From: JACCZX01 sp963829995
GTDB taxonomy: Bacteria > Pseudomonadota > Gammaproteobacteria > Burkholderiales > Burkholderiaceae_F
NCBI GenBank assembly: GCA_963829995.1
Contig: CAWHKW010000005.1
Location: 1-64,000, forward strand
Direction of reading: 5' to 3'
DNA length: 64,000 nucleotides
Positions within the stretch are counted from its first letter, which is position 1. The number at the start of each line of letters is the position of its first letter. This document shows positions 56,784 through 64,000 of the stretch, in pieces. The notes under the pieces were generated by a model, which saw only the letters and a program-made list of their open reading frames with translations, had not been told where the DNA came from and made no database searches. The translations under genes and the position numbers were made by a program.

Positions 56784-56846
56784 GGTGTTCACAGGTTGAG
56801 ACGACGAGTGCAATTATCGCGCGGCCGATGGCCCGGTTTCGGGTCC

Positions 56847-57188
56847 TCAGCGCTTCGCCGGCGGCAGCTCGTCGCCGTCGCTGTCATATGCGGGCGGGAC
56901 GTAGAAGTTCAACGTGCGCAGCAGCGCGCGGCCGGTGTTCCTGATCTCGTGCCTGTCGCCGTGCTCTATCAGCATCAGTGTTCCCTGCTTCAGCGCATAG
57001 CGCTTGCTGTTGATCAGCGCGAAGCCCGTGCCTGAAACAACGAACAACCACTGGTCTGCGCCACGATGCCTGTTTTGCGGATCACCTTCCGCATCCGCAG
57101 GCCCGATCACCATCTCCGCGGCCTGCGCACGACGACTGTCGATCGCGACCCGAAAACCTTTGCCGAATTTAAGTTGCTTGCGCTTCAT
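56847..57188 (-). CDS. Cupin-domain protein
   Basis: 113 residues with a single cupin barrel: VIGPADAEGDPQNRHRGADQWLFVVSGTGFALINSKRYALKQGTLMLIEHGDRHEIRNTGRALLRTLNFYVPPAYD. The metal-site histidines (NRHRGADQW and HGDRHEI) are largely present. The reaction or ligand is unknown. It overlaps the preceding 110-residue gene by four bases and is 63 bp upstream of htpG, so it may be in the same transcript. Confidence 0.88.
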   Translation of the reverse strand: MKRKQLKFGKGFRVAIDSRRAQAAEMVIGPADAEGDPQNRHRGADQWLFVVSGTGFALINSKRYALKQGTLMLIEHGDRHEIRNTGRALLRTLNFYVPPAYDSDGDELPPAKR

Positions 57189-57517
57189 GTTGTCTCGCTA
57201 TCGGCGCGAGCCGAAACAGTCGCGAATAGCTGGTCCCACTTGACGTGACGTCCGGAGGGAGCAGGCCGCGTGCCGCGAAAGTGTTTATCCAAGATGTGTA
57301 GTTCGGAAACTTTGGACAAGGCTGCCCAGCGCCAGCCGAGCGCCCGACCGGACCGGCTTTCGCCTCCGACCTGGTAGAAAAACAAGCGCGGTTCACCATC
57401 GATCAGGCCGTAGTCGTGCGGCTCGGCCAACCTCGGCCGCTCGTCGAGAATGAACGCAACCAGGCGTCGCTCGCGAATCGCTCTCTTAAGTATCTGGTCG
57501 AATTCCGCGAACTGCAT
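57185..57517 (-). CDS. Uncharacterised small protein
   Basis: 110 residues. I recognise no named family with certainty. The sequence has a WYL-like flavour (RRLVAFILDERPRLAEPHDYGLIDGEPRLFFYQVGGES and GWRWAALSKVSELHILDKHFRGTR), which suggests a stand-alone ligand-sensing beta domain. Codon use and coupling to the cupin gene (overlapping ATGA) support that it is real. It lies 17 bp downstream of an ABC exporter gene. Confidence 0.75.
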   Translation of the reverse strand: MQFAEFDQILKRAIRERRLVAFILDERPRLAEPHDYGLIDGEPRLFFYQVGGESRSGRALGWRWAALSKVSELHILDKHFRGTRPAPSGRHVKWDQLFATVSARADSETT

Positions 57518-57534
57518 GTTGACGGGAATCGGCG

Positions 57535-59319
57535 TTAGTCAGCAATCTGCTGCAGCAGATACAACCGCTGATAGATGCCGCCCTCGATCGCCATCAGCTG
57601 ATCGTGTGTGCCCTGCTCGGCCAGGCGGCCGTGATTCAGCACGAAGATTCGATCCGCCGCACGGATCGTCGAGAGCCGGTGCGCGATTGCAATGACGGTC
57701 GTCTTGCCGTGCAGCAGCGACAACGCCTGTGCGACCTGACGCTCGGTATCGCTGTCGATGCGCGACGTTGCTTCGTCGAGAAACAGCACGCGCGGCTCGC
57801 CCGCCAAAGCGCGCGCGACCGCGATCAACTGCTTCTGGCCGGACGACAAGCGCGCACCGCCCTCGCTGAGCGGCGTGTCGTAGCCCTGCTCGAGTGCGCT
57901 GATGAATCCATGCGCGTTGGCAGCGCGCGCAGCGGCCTCGATCTGGGCAAGCGGCAGATTGCGACCCATGTCGATGTTTTCGCGCGCGCTCGCCGCCAGC
58001 AAAAACGGTTCTTGCGGCACCAGTCCAACATCGGCGCGAAAGTGTTCGTCGCCGATCGTGGCCAGCGGAATGCCGTCGATCTCCAAGCGGCCTGCCTGCG
58101 GCGCGTAAAAGCGCAGCAATAGCGATAGCAGCGTCGATTTGCCGCTGCCGGTGTGGCCGACGATTCCTACAAAGCTGCCGGCGGGTACATCGATACTGAC
58201 ATCGTGCAGCACCGGCTGCTCGGGGTCATAGCCAAAGCTGACGTCGATCAGCTGCACGTGGCCGCGACTGACGCGCCGTTCATGCGTGACCCGCTTCGAC
58301 TCACCCTCGTCGAGCAGCGTGTTGACGCGCGATGCCGCGACCAGCGCCTGTTGCAGCAACGAGAACTGCATCGTGATCGAGATCAGTGGCTCGACCACGC
58401 GCGCGACGTAGGTGATAAATGCGTACAGCAGCCCGATCTCAAGCGCGCCGAACGATTGCGTGCCGAACGCCGCGATGATCGCAACGATCAGCAGAATGCT
58501 CATCATGTCGAGCGCGGGTCGCAGCAGCCACGCGTTCGCTCGTACCTCACCGAGCCTTGCCTTGTAGTGCTCGTGATTGGTATTCGCAAACCGCGTGGCG
58601 AAACGCGATGCCGCCCCGGTCGCCTGCAGAACGCTCATCCCGGCGATGCTCTCGCCCATCTGCGCGTTGATGTCGCTGCGCAATTCGCGCGACCGCATGA
58701 CTGCATGCGCCGACAACCGCTGATAGCCGAGCACGATCAGCACGGTTGCCGGAATCAGCGTCAGCACGATCAACATCAGACGCCAGTCGAGCCACGCCAT
58801 CGCAACGACAGCGCCGATCAGCACCGTTACACCCTGCAGCATCTCGAAAAGCACCTGGACATACAGCTGCCGGATCTGCTCGGTGTCGTTGGTAATGCGG
58901 CTGACCAGCTGGCCGGTAATCGCCTTGTCGAAAAACGCCATCGGCAGACGCAGCACGTGGTTGTAAACGCTCTCGCGCAGGCGACGTACCGAGCGCATTG
59001 CCACGCTCGCCAATCGAACCAGCTGAAAGTAGCGCAGCGCGCTCGCCATGCAACCGCTGATCACGATGCCACCGACCAGTAGGACAACCGGCCACCATTC
59101 GAGACGGCGTGGCAGCAGATATTCGTCGATGAAGAGCTTGCCGAAAATCGGACCGAGTGCTTCGAGCCCGCCGGCCGCGAGCAGGAGCACGCTCGCCAAC
59201 GCCAGCTGCCTGCGATCGGGCCGCGCCGCACGCCATAGCAGCGCGAATGCCTGGCGCCGCTCGTCGTGCCGCGCCGGGCGCAGCTCCGGATGTTGGATCG
59301 ATGCAGCGGAGGCCGCCAT
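57535..59319 (-). CDS. ABC exporter, fused TM and ATP-binding domains (MdlB/SmdB-like)
   Basis: 594 residues from ATG 59319. Six transmembrane helices fill about 20-310, with the conserved coupling region NDTEQIRQLYVQVLFEMLQGVTVLIG. The ATPase has Walker A GHTGSGKST, signature LSSGQKQLIAVARALAG and Walker B VLFLDEATSRID. It forms a heterodimer with the protein encoded immediately upstream; its start overlaps that gene's stop as TAATG. The transported compound is unknown; relatives export lipids or drugs. Confidence 0.92.
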   Translation of the reverse strand: MAASAASIQHPELRPARHDERRQAFALLWRAARPDRRQLALASVLLLAAGGLEALGPIFGKLFIDEYLLPRRLEWWPVVLLVGGIVISGCMASALRYFQLVRLASVAMRSVRRLRESVYNHVLRLPMAFFDKAITGQLVSRITNDTEQIRQLYVQVLFEMLQGVTVLIGAVVAMAWLDWRLMLIVLTLIPATVLIVLGYQRLSAHAVMRSRELRSDINAQMGESIAGMSVLQATGAASRFATRFANTNHEHYKARLGEVRANAWLLRPALDMMSILLIVAIIAAFGTQSFGALEIGLLYAFITYVARVVEPLISITMQFSLLQQALVAASRVNTLLDEGESKRVTHERRVSRGHVQLIDVSFGYDPEQPVLHDVSIDVPAGSFVGIVGHTGSGKSTLLSLLLRFYAPQAGRLEIDGIPLATIGDEHFRADVGLVPQEPFLLAASARENIDMGRNLPLAQIEAAARAANAHGFISALEQGYDTPLSEGGARLSSGQKQLIAVARALAGEPRVLFLDEATSRIDSDTERQVAQALSLLHGKTTVIAIAHRLSTIRAADRIFVLNHGRLAEQGTHDQLMAIEGGIYQRLYLLQQIAD

Positions 59320-61076
59320 TACGCACTCTCCAGGCTGGCTTCCAACTGTTGATAGCGCCACTGCGCGGCGTACCAGCCGTCGATGTTCAGCAGCTGATCG
59401 TGCGAACCGCGCTCCACAACCCGCCCGGCCTTCAGCACGATGATCATGTCGGCATCGGCGACGGCTGATAGACGATGGCTGACGATGATTGCCGTGCGCC
59501 GGCGATGTCCATGCAGTTCGCCCCGCAAGTGCGCAAGAATGTGCGTTTCAGTGCCGGTGTCGACCGCGGACAGCGCGTCGTCGAGCAACAGCAGAGGCTT
59601 TTCGGTCAGCAGCGCGCGCGCGATCGCAACTCTTTGCCGTTGACCGCCCGAAAGCGTGATGCCGCGCTCGCCCACTATAGTTTCGTAGCCGTGCGGAAAG
59701 CGGGCGATATCATCATGCAAAGCCGCGAGCTCTGCCGCACGCTCGATCTCCGTGCGAGTCGCGTTGCTGCGCGCGAGCGCGATGTTCTCCGCCAGCGTTG
59801 CGGAAAACAAAAATGCTTCCTGCGGAACCCAGCTGATTCCGCCGCGCAGCGCTTCGAGTGCGTATTGCTCGATGGCATGGCCACCCCACGCGATGCGTCC
59901 TTCAGTCGGAGCATAGTGGCGCAGCAGCAGCGCGAGCAGCGTCGACTTGCCGGATCCGGTCGGACCGACGACTCCCAGCGTTTGGCCCGCGCTTAAGTCG
60001 AACGACACGTCGGCCACCACAGGTGCGGCGTCCGGTCGATAACGGAAAGTCACACCTTCGAAACGCAGTGCGCCCGGCACCAACTCGGCGACGGTACCGT
60101 CATCGGCCACCGACAGCGGCTCGAACAATGTCGGCTGCAGCCGCGTCCACCCCGCCTTGCCGCGCTCGAGCAGCGACAGCACCCAGCCGGCGGCAAACAT
60201 CGGCCAGATCAGCTGCGATAGATACATCGCAAAGCTGGTCAATTCGCCAACAGTTAATTGCTGCTGCCAAACCAGCCAGCCTCCCACCCCGAGTGTCAGC
60301 GCCGTCGCCGCGGTCAGCGTGAAACCGACCGCCGGCTCGTACGCCGCTTCCCATTTCAATGCGCTGAAGTTCGCGTCGGCTGCGGCCGCCGTTCGCTGTG
60401 CGAAGTCGCGCGCTGCTTGCATTTCAAGGCCTAACGCGCGCAGCGTGCGCACGCCGGCGATCGTCTCCTGCACGTGATCGTTCAGGTTCGAAAACCGCTC
60501 GAGCGATTCGCGCCACGCGGTGTGCACGTGCCGCGAGATGAACCAAAACGCGATGGCCATCAGCGGAAACGGCAGCAGTGCGATCAAGGCTAGTCGCCAA
60601 TCGATGCCGAGCGCCATCATCGCGATCACCAGAATCAAAGTAAGCGTGCCGTCGAATCCGGCCAAAAAAGCCTCGCCGGCCGCCATTTCGATCGAATCGA
60701 CATCGTTGGTGGCCCGCGCCATCAAGTCCCCGGTACGGCTGCGATTAAAAAACGGTGGGCCTTGCAGCGCCAGCCGATCGTACAGTCGGGTTCGAAGCTC
60801 GACGCCAAGCTGATAGGCCGCAGCAAAAAGCTGCAACCGCCAGCCAACGCGCAACAGATAAATCGCCGCTCCCATGATGACCAGCGTCACCAGCTCGCGT
60901 ACCAGCGCGCCGCCCCGCAAAGTGCCGGCGACCAGGCCATCGACGGCCTGCCCTACCACGCGCGGCACCCACACCGTCAACACTGCAATGCCGATCAGCA
61001 TCAGTGCCGATGCAACATAGGCGCGCCAGTGGCGCACGACAAACGCGCCGATCAGTCGATACAGGGATTGAGACAC
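59319..61076 (-). CDS. ABC exporter, fused TM and ATP-binding domains (MdlA/SmdA-like)
   Basis: 585 residues. Six-helix domain with RTGDLMARATNDVDSIEMAAGEAFLAGFDGTLTLILVIAMMALGIDWRLALIALLPFP, then the ATPase with Walker A GPTGSGKST, signature LSGGQRQRVAIARALL and Walker B LLLLDDALSAVDTGTE. The Walker B glutamate is replaced by aspartate (LLLDDALS), so this subunit probably holds the less active ATP site of the heterodimer, as in other asymmetric exporters. It is first in the pair and divergent from phzF-like gene. Confidence 0.92.
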   Translation of the reverse strand: MSQSLYRLIGAFVVRHWRAYVASALMLIGIAVLTVWVPRVVGQAVDGLVAGTLRGGALVRELVTLVIMGAAIYLLRVGWRLQLFAAAYQLGVELRTRLYDRLALQGPPFFNRSRTGDLMARATNDVDSIEMAAGEAFLAGFDGTLTLILVIAMMALGIDWRLALIALLPFPLMAIAFWFISRHVHTAWRESLERFSNLNDHVQETIAGVRTLRALGLEMQAARDFAQRTAAAADANFSALKWEAAYEPAVGFTLTAATALTLGVGGWLVWQQQLTVGELTSFAMYLSQLIWPMFAAGWVLSLLERGKAGWTRLQPTLFEPLSVADDGTVAELVPGALRFEGVTFRYRPDAAPVVADVSFDLSAGQTLGVVGPTGSGKSTLLALLLRHYAPTEGRIAWGGHAIEQYALEALRGGISWVPQEAFLFSATLAENIALARSNATRTEIERAAELAALHDDIARFPHGYETIVGERGITLSGGQRQRVAIARALLTEKPLLLLDDALSAVDTGTETHILAHLRGELHGHRRRTAIIVSHRLSAVADADMIIVLKAGRVVERGSHDQLLNIDGWYAAQWRYQQLEASLESA

Positions 61077-61154
61077 GATTTACTGAATTTTCGCGGAGCG
61101 AGATTGTAGGGGCGTCGTTTATGCACAGGCAGCTCATCCGCTAAAGTCGCATGC

Positions 61155-62042
61155 ATGAGAGAGTTTCACTTCGTCACCTGCGACGTCTTCACCGACTGCA
61201 TGTTCAGCGGAAATCAGCTTGCAGTGCTGACCGATGCGCGTGGGCTCGATGATGCGACGATGCTGTCGATCGCGCGCGAGTTCAATTTCGCCGAGACGAC
61301 TTTCGTGACGCCGCCAACCGAAGCGCGGTACACGGCGCGCGTTCGCATCTTCACGCCGGGCCGGGAGATGCCTTTCGCAGGGCACCCGACCATCGGGACA
61401 GCCTTTGTTCTGGCGTCGACGGCAATCGGCCAGAACGCAAGCGAGATGGTGCTGGAGGAAAACGTCGGCCCGGTACCGGTGCGCATCGATCGTGACGGCA
61501 GCCGTGTCGTGCGCTGCACCTTTACCGCGCCGCGTGCGCCGGAGCGCATCGAAGCCGCTGTGCCTTCTGGCGCAGCATTGTCGGAACTGCTCGGCCTCGC
61601 TGCCGCCGACCTCGCCGCCCCGGCCGAGGTGTGGTCATGCGGACTCCCCTTCCTGGTCGTCCCCGTCGATTCCCGGCGATCGCTGGACCGGGCGCAACTC
61701 GATCTCGCATGCTGGCGCCGGCTGCTGTCGAACTTCGTGGCGCTCGAGGTCTATCCGGTCACTCAGGTTGACGAATCGACAGTGCGGGTCCGGATGTTCG
61801 CGCCGGCGGCCGGTGTCGCCGAAGACGCTGCAACCGGCTCAGCGGCAGCGGCCCTCGCCGGTTGGCTGATACAGCAAGCACCCGACCCATCGGGAACGCG
61901 CTGCTGGACCGTGTTGCAGGGTGAATCGGTGGGCCGCCCGAGCCGCATCGAGCTCGAGGCCGACGTGCGCGACGGTGCGGTGCGGGCCGTGCGCGTCGGC
62001 GGCGCGTCCGTCAGGGTGAGCGAAGGGACGCTGCGCCTGTAG
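61155..62042 (+). CDS. PhzF-family isomerase/epimerase-like protein
   Basis: 295 residues in two alpha/beta lobes: FHFVTCDVFTDCMFSGNQLAVLTDARGLDDATMLSIAREFNFAETTFV with the catalytic-type glutamate in FAETTFV. RIFTPGREMPFAGHPTIGTAFVL and the second-lobe counterpart VRMFAPAAGVAEDAATGSAAAALAGWL are typical. The family acts on varied substrates, and no phenazine genes are nearby, so no reaction is assigned. Confidence 0.92.
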   Translation: MREFHFVTCDVFTDCMFSGNQLAVLTDARGLDDATMLSIAREFNFAETTFVTPPTEARYTARVRIFTPGREMPFAGHPTIGTAFVLASTAIGQNASEMVLEENVGPVPVRIDRDGSRVVRCTFTAPRAPERIEAAVPSGAALSELLGLAAADLAAPAEVWSCGLPFLVVPVDSRRSLDRAQLDLACWRRLLSNFVALEVYPVTQVDESTVRVRMFAPAAGVAEDAATGSAAAALAGWLIQQAPDPSGTRCWTVLQGESVGRPSRIELEADVRDGAVRAVRVGGASVRVSEGTLRL

Positions 62043-62046
62043 TGGG

Positions 62047-62514
62047 CTACAACACCGCGCGACCGATGGTCGCGATCGCAATCGTGATGAAGCCGAGCGT
62101 CAGATTGATCAGCACCAGCTTGCGGACAACGTCGAGGTGCGACGCAGCGGCTGCCCAGTCGCTCGCCATCACTGCGCTGCGCATGCGTTTGAATGGCGCG
62201 AACCGAATATGCAGGTACAGCCCCATCATTACCAGTCCGACTGCGAGCATCAGATGCACCGACAAGTGCGCGTTTTTGAATCCGCCTCCGATCAGGATCA
62301 TTGCCAATCCGCTCGCCAGCACGACGACGATCGCAAGCGCAGCCCACGACATGAAGCGACCGAGCACGGACGAAAGAAACGTCAATCGAACCGCCGGTTC
62401 CTGCAGCCGTGCTGCGGACGGCCGCACTGCGAAATGCAGGACGAACATGCCGCCGACCCAGACAACAACCCCGAGTACGTGCGCAAACAACAGCGTGGTG
62501 TAGAGGATTCTCAT
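62047..62514 (-). CDS. CopD-like integral membrane protein
   Basis: 155 residues with four hydrophobic helices: ILYTTLLFAHVLGVVVWVGGMFVLHFAV, the FLSSVLGRFMSWAALAIVVVLASGLAMIL segment, a third at HLMLAVGLVMMGLYLHIRF, and the last near the C-terminus. The conserved His and Trp in HVLGVVVWVGGMF are shared with CopD/haem-O-like small membrane proteins. A copper or haem link is possible but unproven. It converges on the phzF-like gene with four bases between stops. Confidence 0.82.
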   Translation of the reverse strand: MRILYTTLLFAHVLGVVVWVGGMFVLHFAVRPSAARLQEPAVRLTFLSSVLGRFMSWAALAIVVVLASGLAMILIGGGFKNAHLSVHLMLAVGLVMMGLYLHIRFAPFKRMRSAVMASDWAAAASHLDVVRKLVLINLTLGFITIAIATIGRAVL

Positions 62515-62543
62515 TGCTTCTTTCCAGATTCAGTGTTCAACGT

Positions 62544-64000
62544 TCAAGGTTCGGACGTGTTCGCCCTGCGCAACCTGAACGGCGGCTTTAGTTTCGAGTC
62601 GACCAGCTTGCCTTTGCGCGCCCGGTGGCCGCGCTGCGCTTCCAGCGAAGCCCCGGTCAGATGTATGTCGACCGGCTTGTCTGCCTTGCCCTTCGTTGCT
62701 GCGACAATCACGCCTGTCTCGGAGATCGGCAGCGCTGCGAGCAGCTTTTCGCCATCGTCGAGATCCATTAACGTGACGCCACGACCGCCGCCCGACAGCG
62801 ATTTCAATTCTGTGGCGTCGAATACCAGTACTCGCCCGCGCTCGGACATGCAGGCTATGAATCGATCAGTCGCAATATCGGCCGACTGCGGACGCAGCGG
62901 CTCGGCGCCCGGATCGACGTTGATGAACTGCTTGCCGGCACGCTGCCGCGAATGCATATCGCCGAGCGTCGCGGCGAAACCGAAACCGTTGCTCGTCGCC
63001 AGCAGTAGCGGCAGCGACGGCGCGCCGGCAATGTAGGCCACCAGCCGCGTCTCCGGGGCAAGGTCGATCAGCGAAGTTGCGGGAGCACCGTCACCGCGGG
63101 CCGACGGCAGATCGCGGACAGGTATCGAATAGACACGACCGTTGCTGCCGACCGCAATCAATGTATCCACCGTGCGGCATTCGAACGCTTCATATAACGC
63201 ATCGCCGGTCTTGAATGACAATTGCGCCGTGTCGATGCCCGTGCCCCGCCCGCGCGCGCACGAACCCGTTTTGGACACGATGACCGTGATCGGTTCGTCG
63301 CTCACCTTCAATTCGACGCTGGCGCGCTCGGCGGTTTCGATCAACGTGCGGCGCGGATCCTTGTCGCCGTACTTTTTGGCGTCCTCCTCGACTTCCTTGC
63401 CGACCAGTCTGCGCAACGCGGCATCGGAGCCCAGCAGCTTGCCCAGCGCCGATTGCTCTTTACGCAATTCGGCGAGCTCCTGCTCGATGCGGAAGCCTTC
63501 GAGCCGCGCCAGTTGGCGCAGGCGCAATTCCAGAATGTCATCGGCCTGACGTTCGGACAGCTTGAATGCCTTGATCAAATCCGGCTTAGGCTCATCGGAA
63601 TTGCGAATCAGCCTGATCACTTTGTCGATCGACAGCAATACGAGTTGCCGGCCCTCGAGAATGTGAATGCGGTCATCGACTCTCTGCAGTCGATGCGCTG
63701 AACGCCGGCGTACGGTGGCGGTACGAAACTCGATCCACTCGAGAAGTATCTCGGTCAGCGGTTTGCAGCGCGGGCGGCCGTCGCCGCCGATCATCACCAG
63801 GTTGATCGGCTCATTGCCTTCCATGCTGGTGTGCGCCAGCAACGTCCGCGTGAATTCGTCGCGATCAATCCTCGACGTGCGTGGCTCGAACACCAGCCGC
63901 ACCGCGGCGTCCTTGCCTGATTCGTCGCGCACCGTGTCGAGCACCGACAGCACCAGCTGCTTCATCTGCTGCTGTTCGGCGCTCAGCGCCTTTTTGCCGG
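62544..64000 (-). CDS. parC: DNA topoisomerase IV subunit A, C-terminal part (partial)
   Basis: The frame is open at the right edge, so the N-terminus with the catalytic tyrosine lies outside the window. Present are the coiled-coil/C-gate region (LTEILLEWIEFRTATVRRRSAHRLQRVDDRIHILEG, LRLRQLARLEGFRIEQELAELRKEQSALGKLL) and a degenerate beta-pinwheel C-terminal domain (GIDTAQLSFKTGDALYEAFECRTVDTLIAVGSNGRVYSIPVRDLPSARGDG). PTSLIDL-type blades and the RDLPSARGDGAP motif fit ParC rather than GyrA. It decatenates daughter chromosomes with ParE. Confidence 0.93.
   Translation of the reverse strand, partial: GKKALSAEQQQMKQLVLSVLDTVRDESGKDAAVRLVFEPRTSRIDRDEFTRTLLAHTSMEGNEPINLVMIGGDGRPRCKPLTEILLEWIEFRTATVRRRSAHRLQRVDDRIHILEGRQLVLLSIDKVIRLIRNSDEPKPDLIKAFKLSERQADDILELRLRQLARLEGFRIEQELAELRKEQSALGKLLGSDAALRRLVGKEVEEDAKKYGDKDPRRTLIETAERASVELKVSDEPITVIVSKTGSCARGRGTGIDTAQLSFKTGDALYEAFECRTVDTLIAVGSNGRVYSIPVRDLPSARGDGAPATSLIDLAPETRLVAYIAGAPSLPLLLATSNGFGFAATLGDMHSRQRAGKQFINVDPGAEPLRPQSADIATDRFIACMSERGRVLVFDATELKSLSGGGRGVTLMDLDDGEKLLAALPISETGVIVAATKGKADKPVDIHLTGASLEAQRGHRARKGKLVDSKLKPPFRLRRANTSEP

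Noticed and set aside
56784..56846. Heat-shock sigma-32 promoter before htpG
   Set aside because: No CTTGAA/CCCCAT pair with suitable spacing is visible in the 63-bp gap.

Overview
The window is GC-rich, gene-dense DNA that looks like a chromosome segment of a betaproteobacterium, probably Burkholderiales or a close relative. The evidence is protein-level resemblance: an exosortase-A (XrtA/PEP-CTERM) exopolysaccharide locus with PrsK/PrsR/PrsT, a Cupriavidus-type intracellular PHB depolymerase, an rsxB-nth-DUF1841 block, two large DUF1631 proteins, AtuA-like and Bug/TctC genes, and a GC-rich intergenic repeat of a kind common in Burkholderiales. No plasmid, phage or transposase genes were seen.

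Region 1 (1-19131) is the PEP-CTERM/exosortase-associated exopolysaccharide locus, almost entirely on the minus strand. In transcription order it holds prsK (histidine kinase), prsR (sigma-54 activator), prsT (TPR lipoprotein), a UDP-sugar dehydrogenase, the initiating sugar transferase, an export lipoprotein, a Wzz-like chain-length protein, a tyrosine autokinase, an outer-membrane beta-barrel, an ExeA-like ATPase, UDP-GlcNAc 2-epimerase, a polysaccharide deacetylase and a FemAB-like protein cut by the window edge. A PEP-CTERM protein gene is divergent from prsK and has a good sigma-54 promoter, so PrsK/PrsR probably control it. The exosortase itself is not in the window and should lie left of position 1.

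Region 2 (19245-31012) carries an initiator tRNA with a terminator, then a compact minus-strand group (PhoX-like protein, two GNATs, hotdog thioesterase, PEP-mutase/ICL-like enzyme). A 180-bp structured palindromic element follows, then AlaX, a PhnD-like/rhodanese fusion, a WS/DGAT acyltransferase, acyl-CoA-binding protein, an HCCA-isomerase-like protein, a PHA granule-associated protein, an aminotransferase and pncB.

Region 3 (31148-46600) has a branched-chain-amino-acid-type ABC transporter with fused permeases, then fdxA, phaZ, rsxB, nth, DUF1841, two c-type cytochromes, and a MoxR ATPase/GNAT/VWA group. A LysR regulator divergent from an AtuA-like two-gene unit plus a Bug solute receptor follows, and then a decayed small gene.

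Region 4 (46601-64000) has a GspE/PilB-type ATPase with two DUF1631 proteins and a spermidine-synthase-like protein. After these come a deoxyinosine glycosylase, htpG, a cupin, an uncharacterised protein, a heterodimer-type pair of ABC exporters, a PhzF protein, a CopD-like membrane protein and the C-terminal part of parC.

A recurring feature is single-nucleotide frameshifts in otherwise intact genes: sugar transferase, prsK (twice), PEP-CTERM gene, phoX-like, PHA protein, rsxB and one DUF1631. Their number and spread suggest residual indel errors in the assembly rather than mass gene decay, and several apparent fusions or odd starts disappear once they are allowed for.
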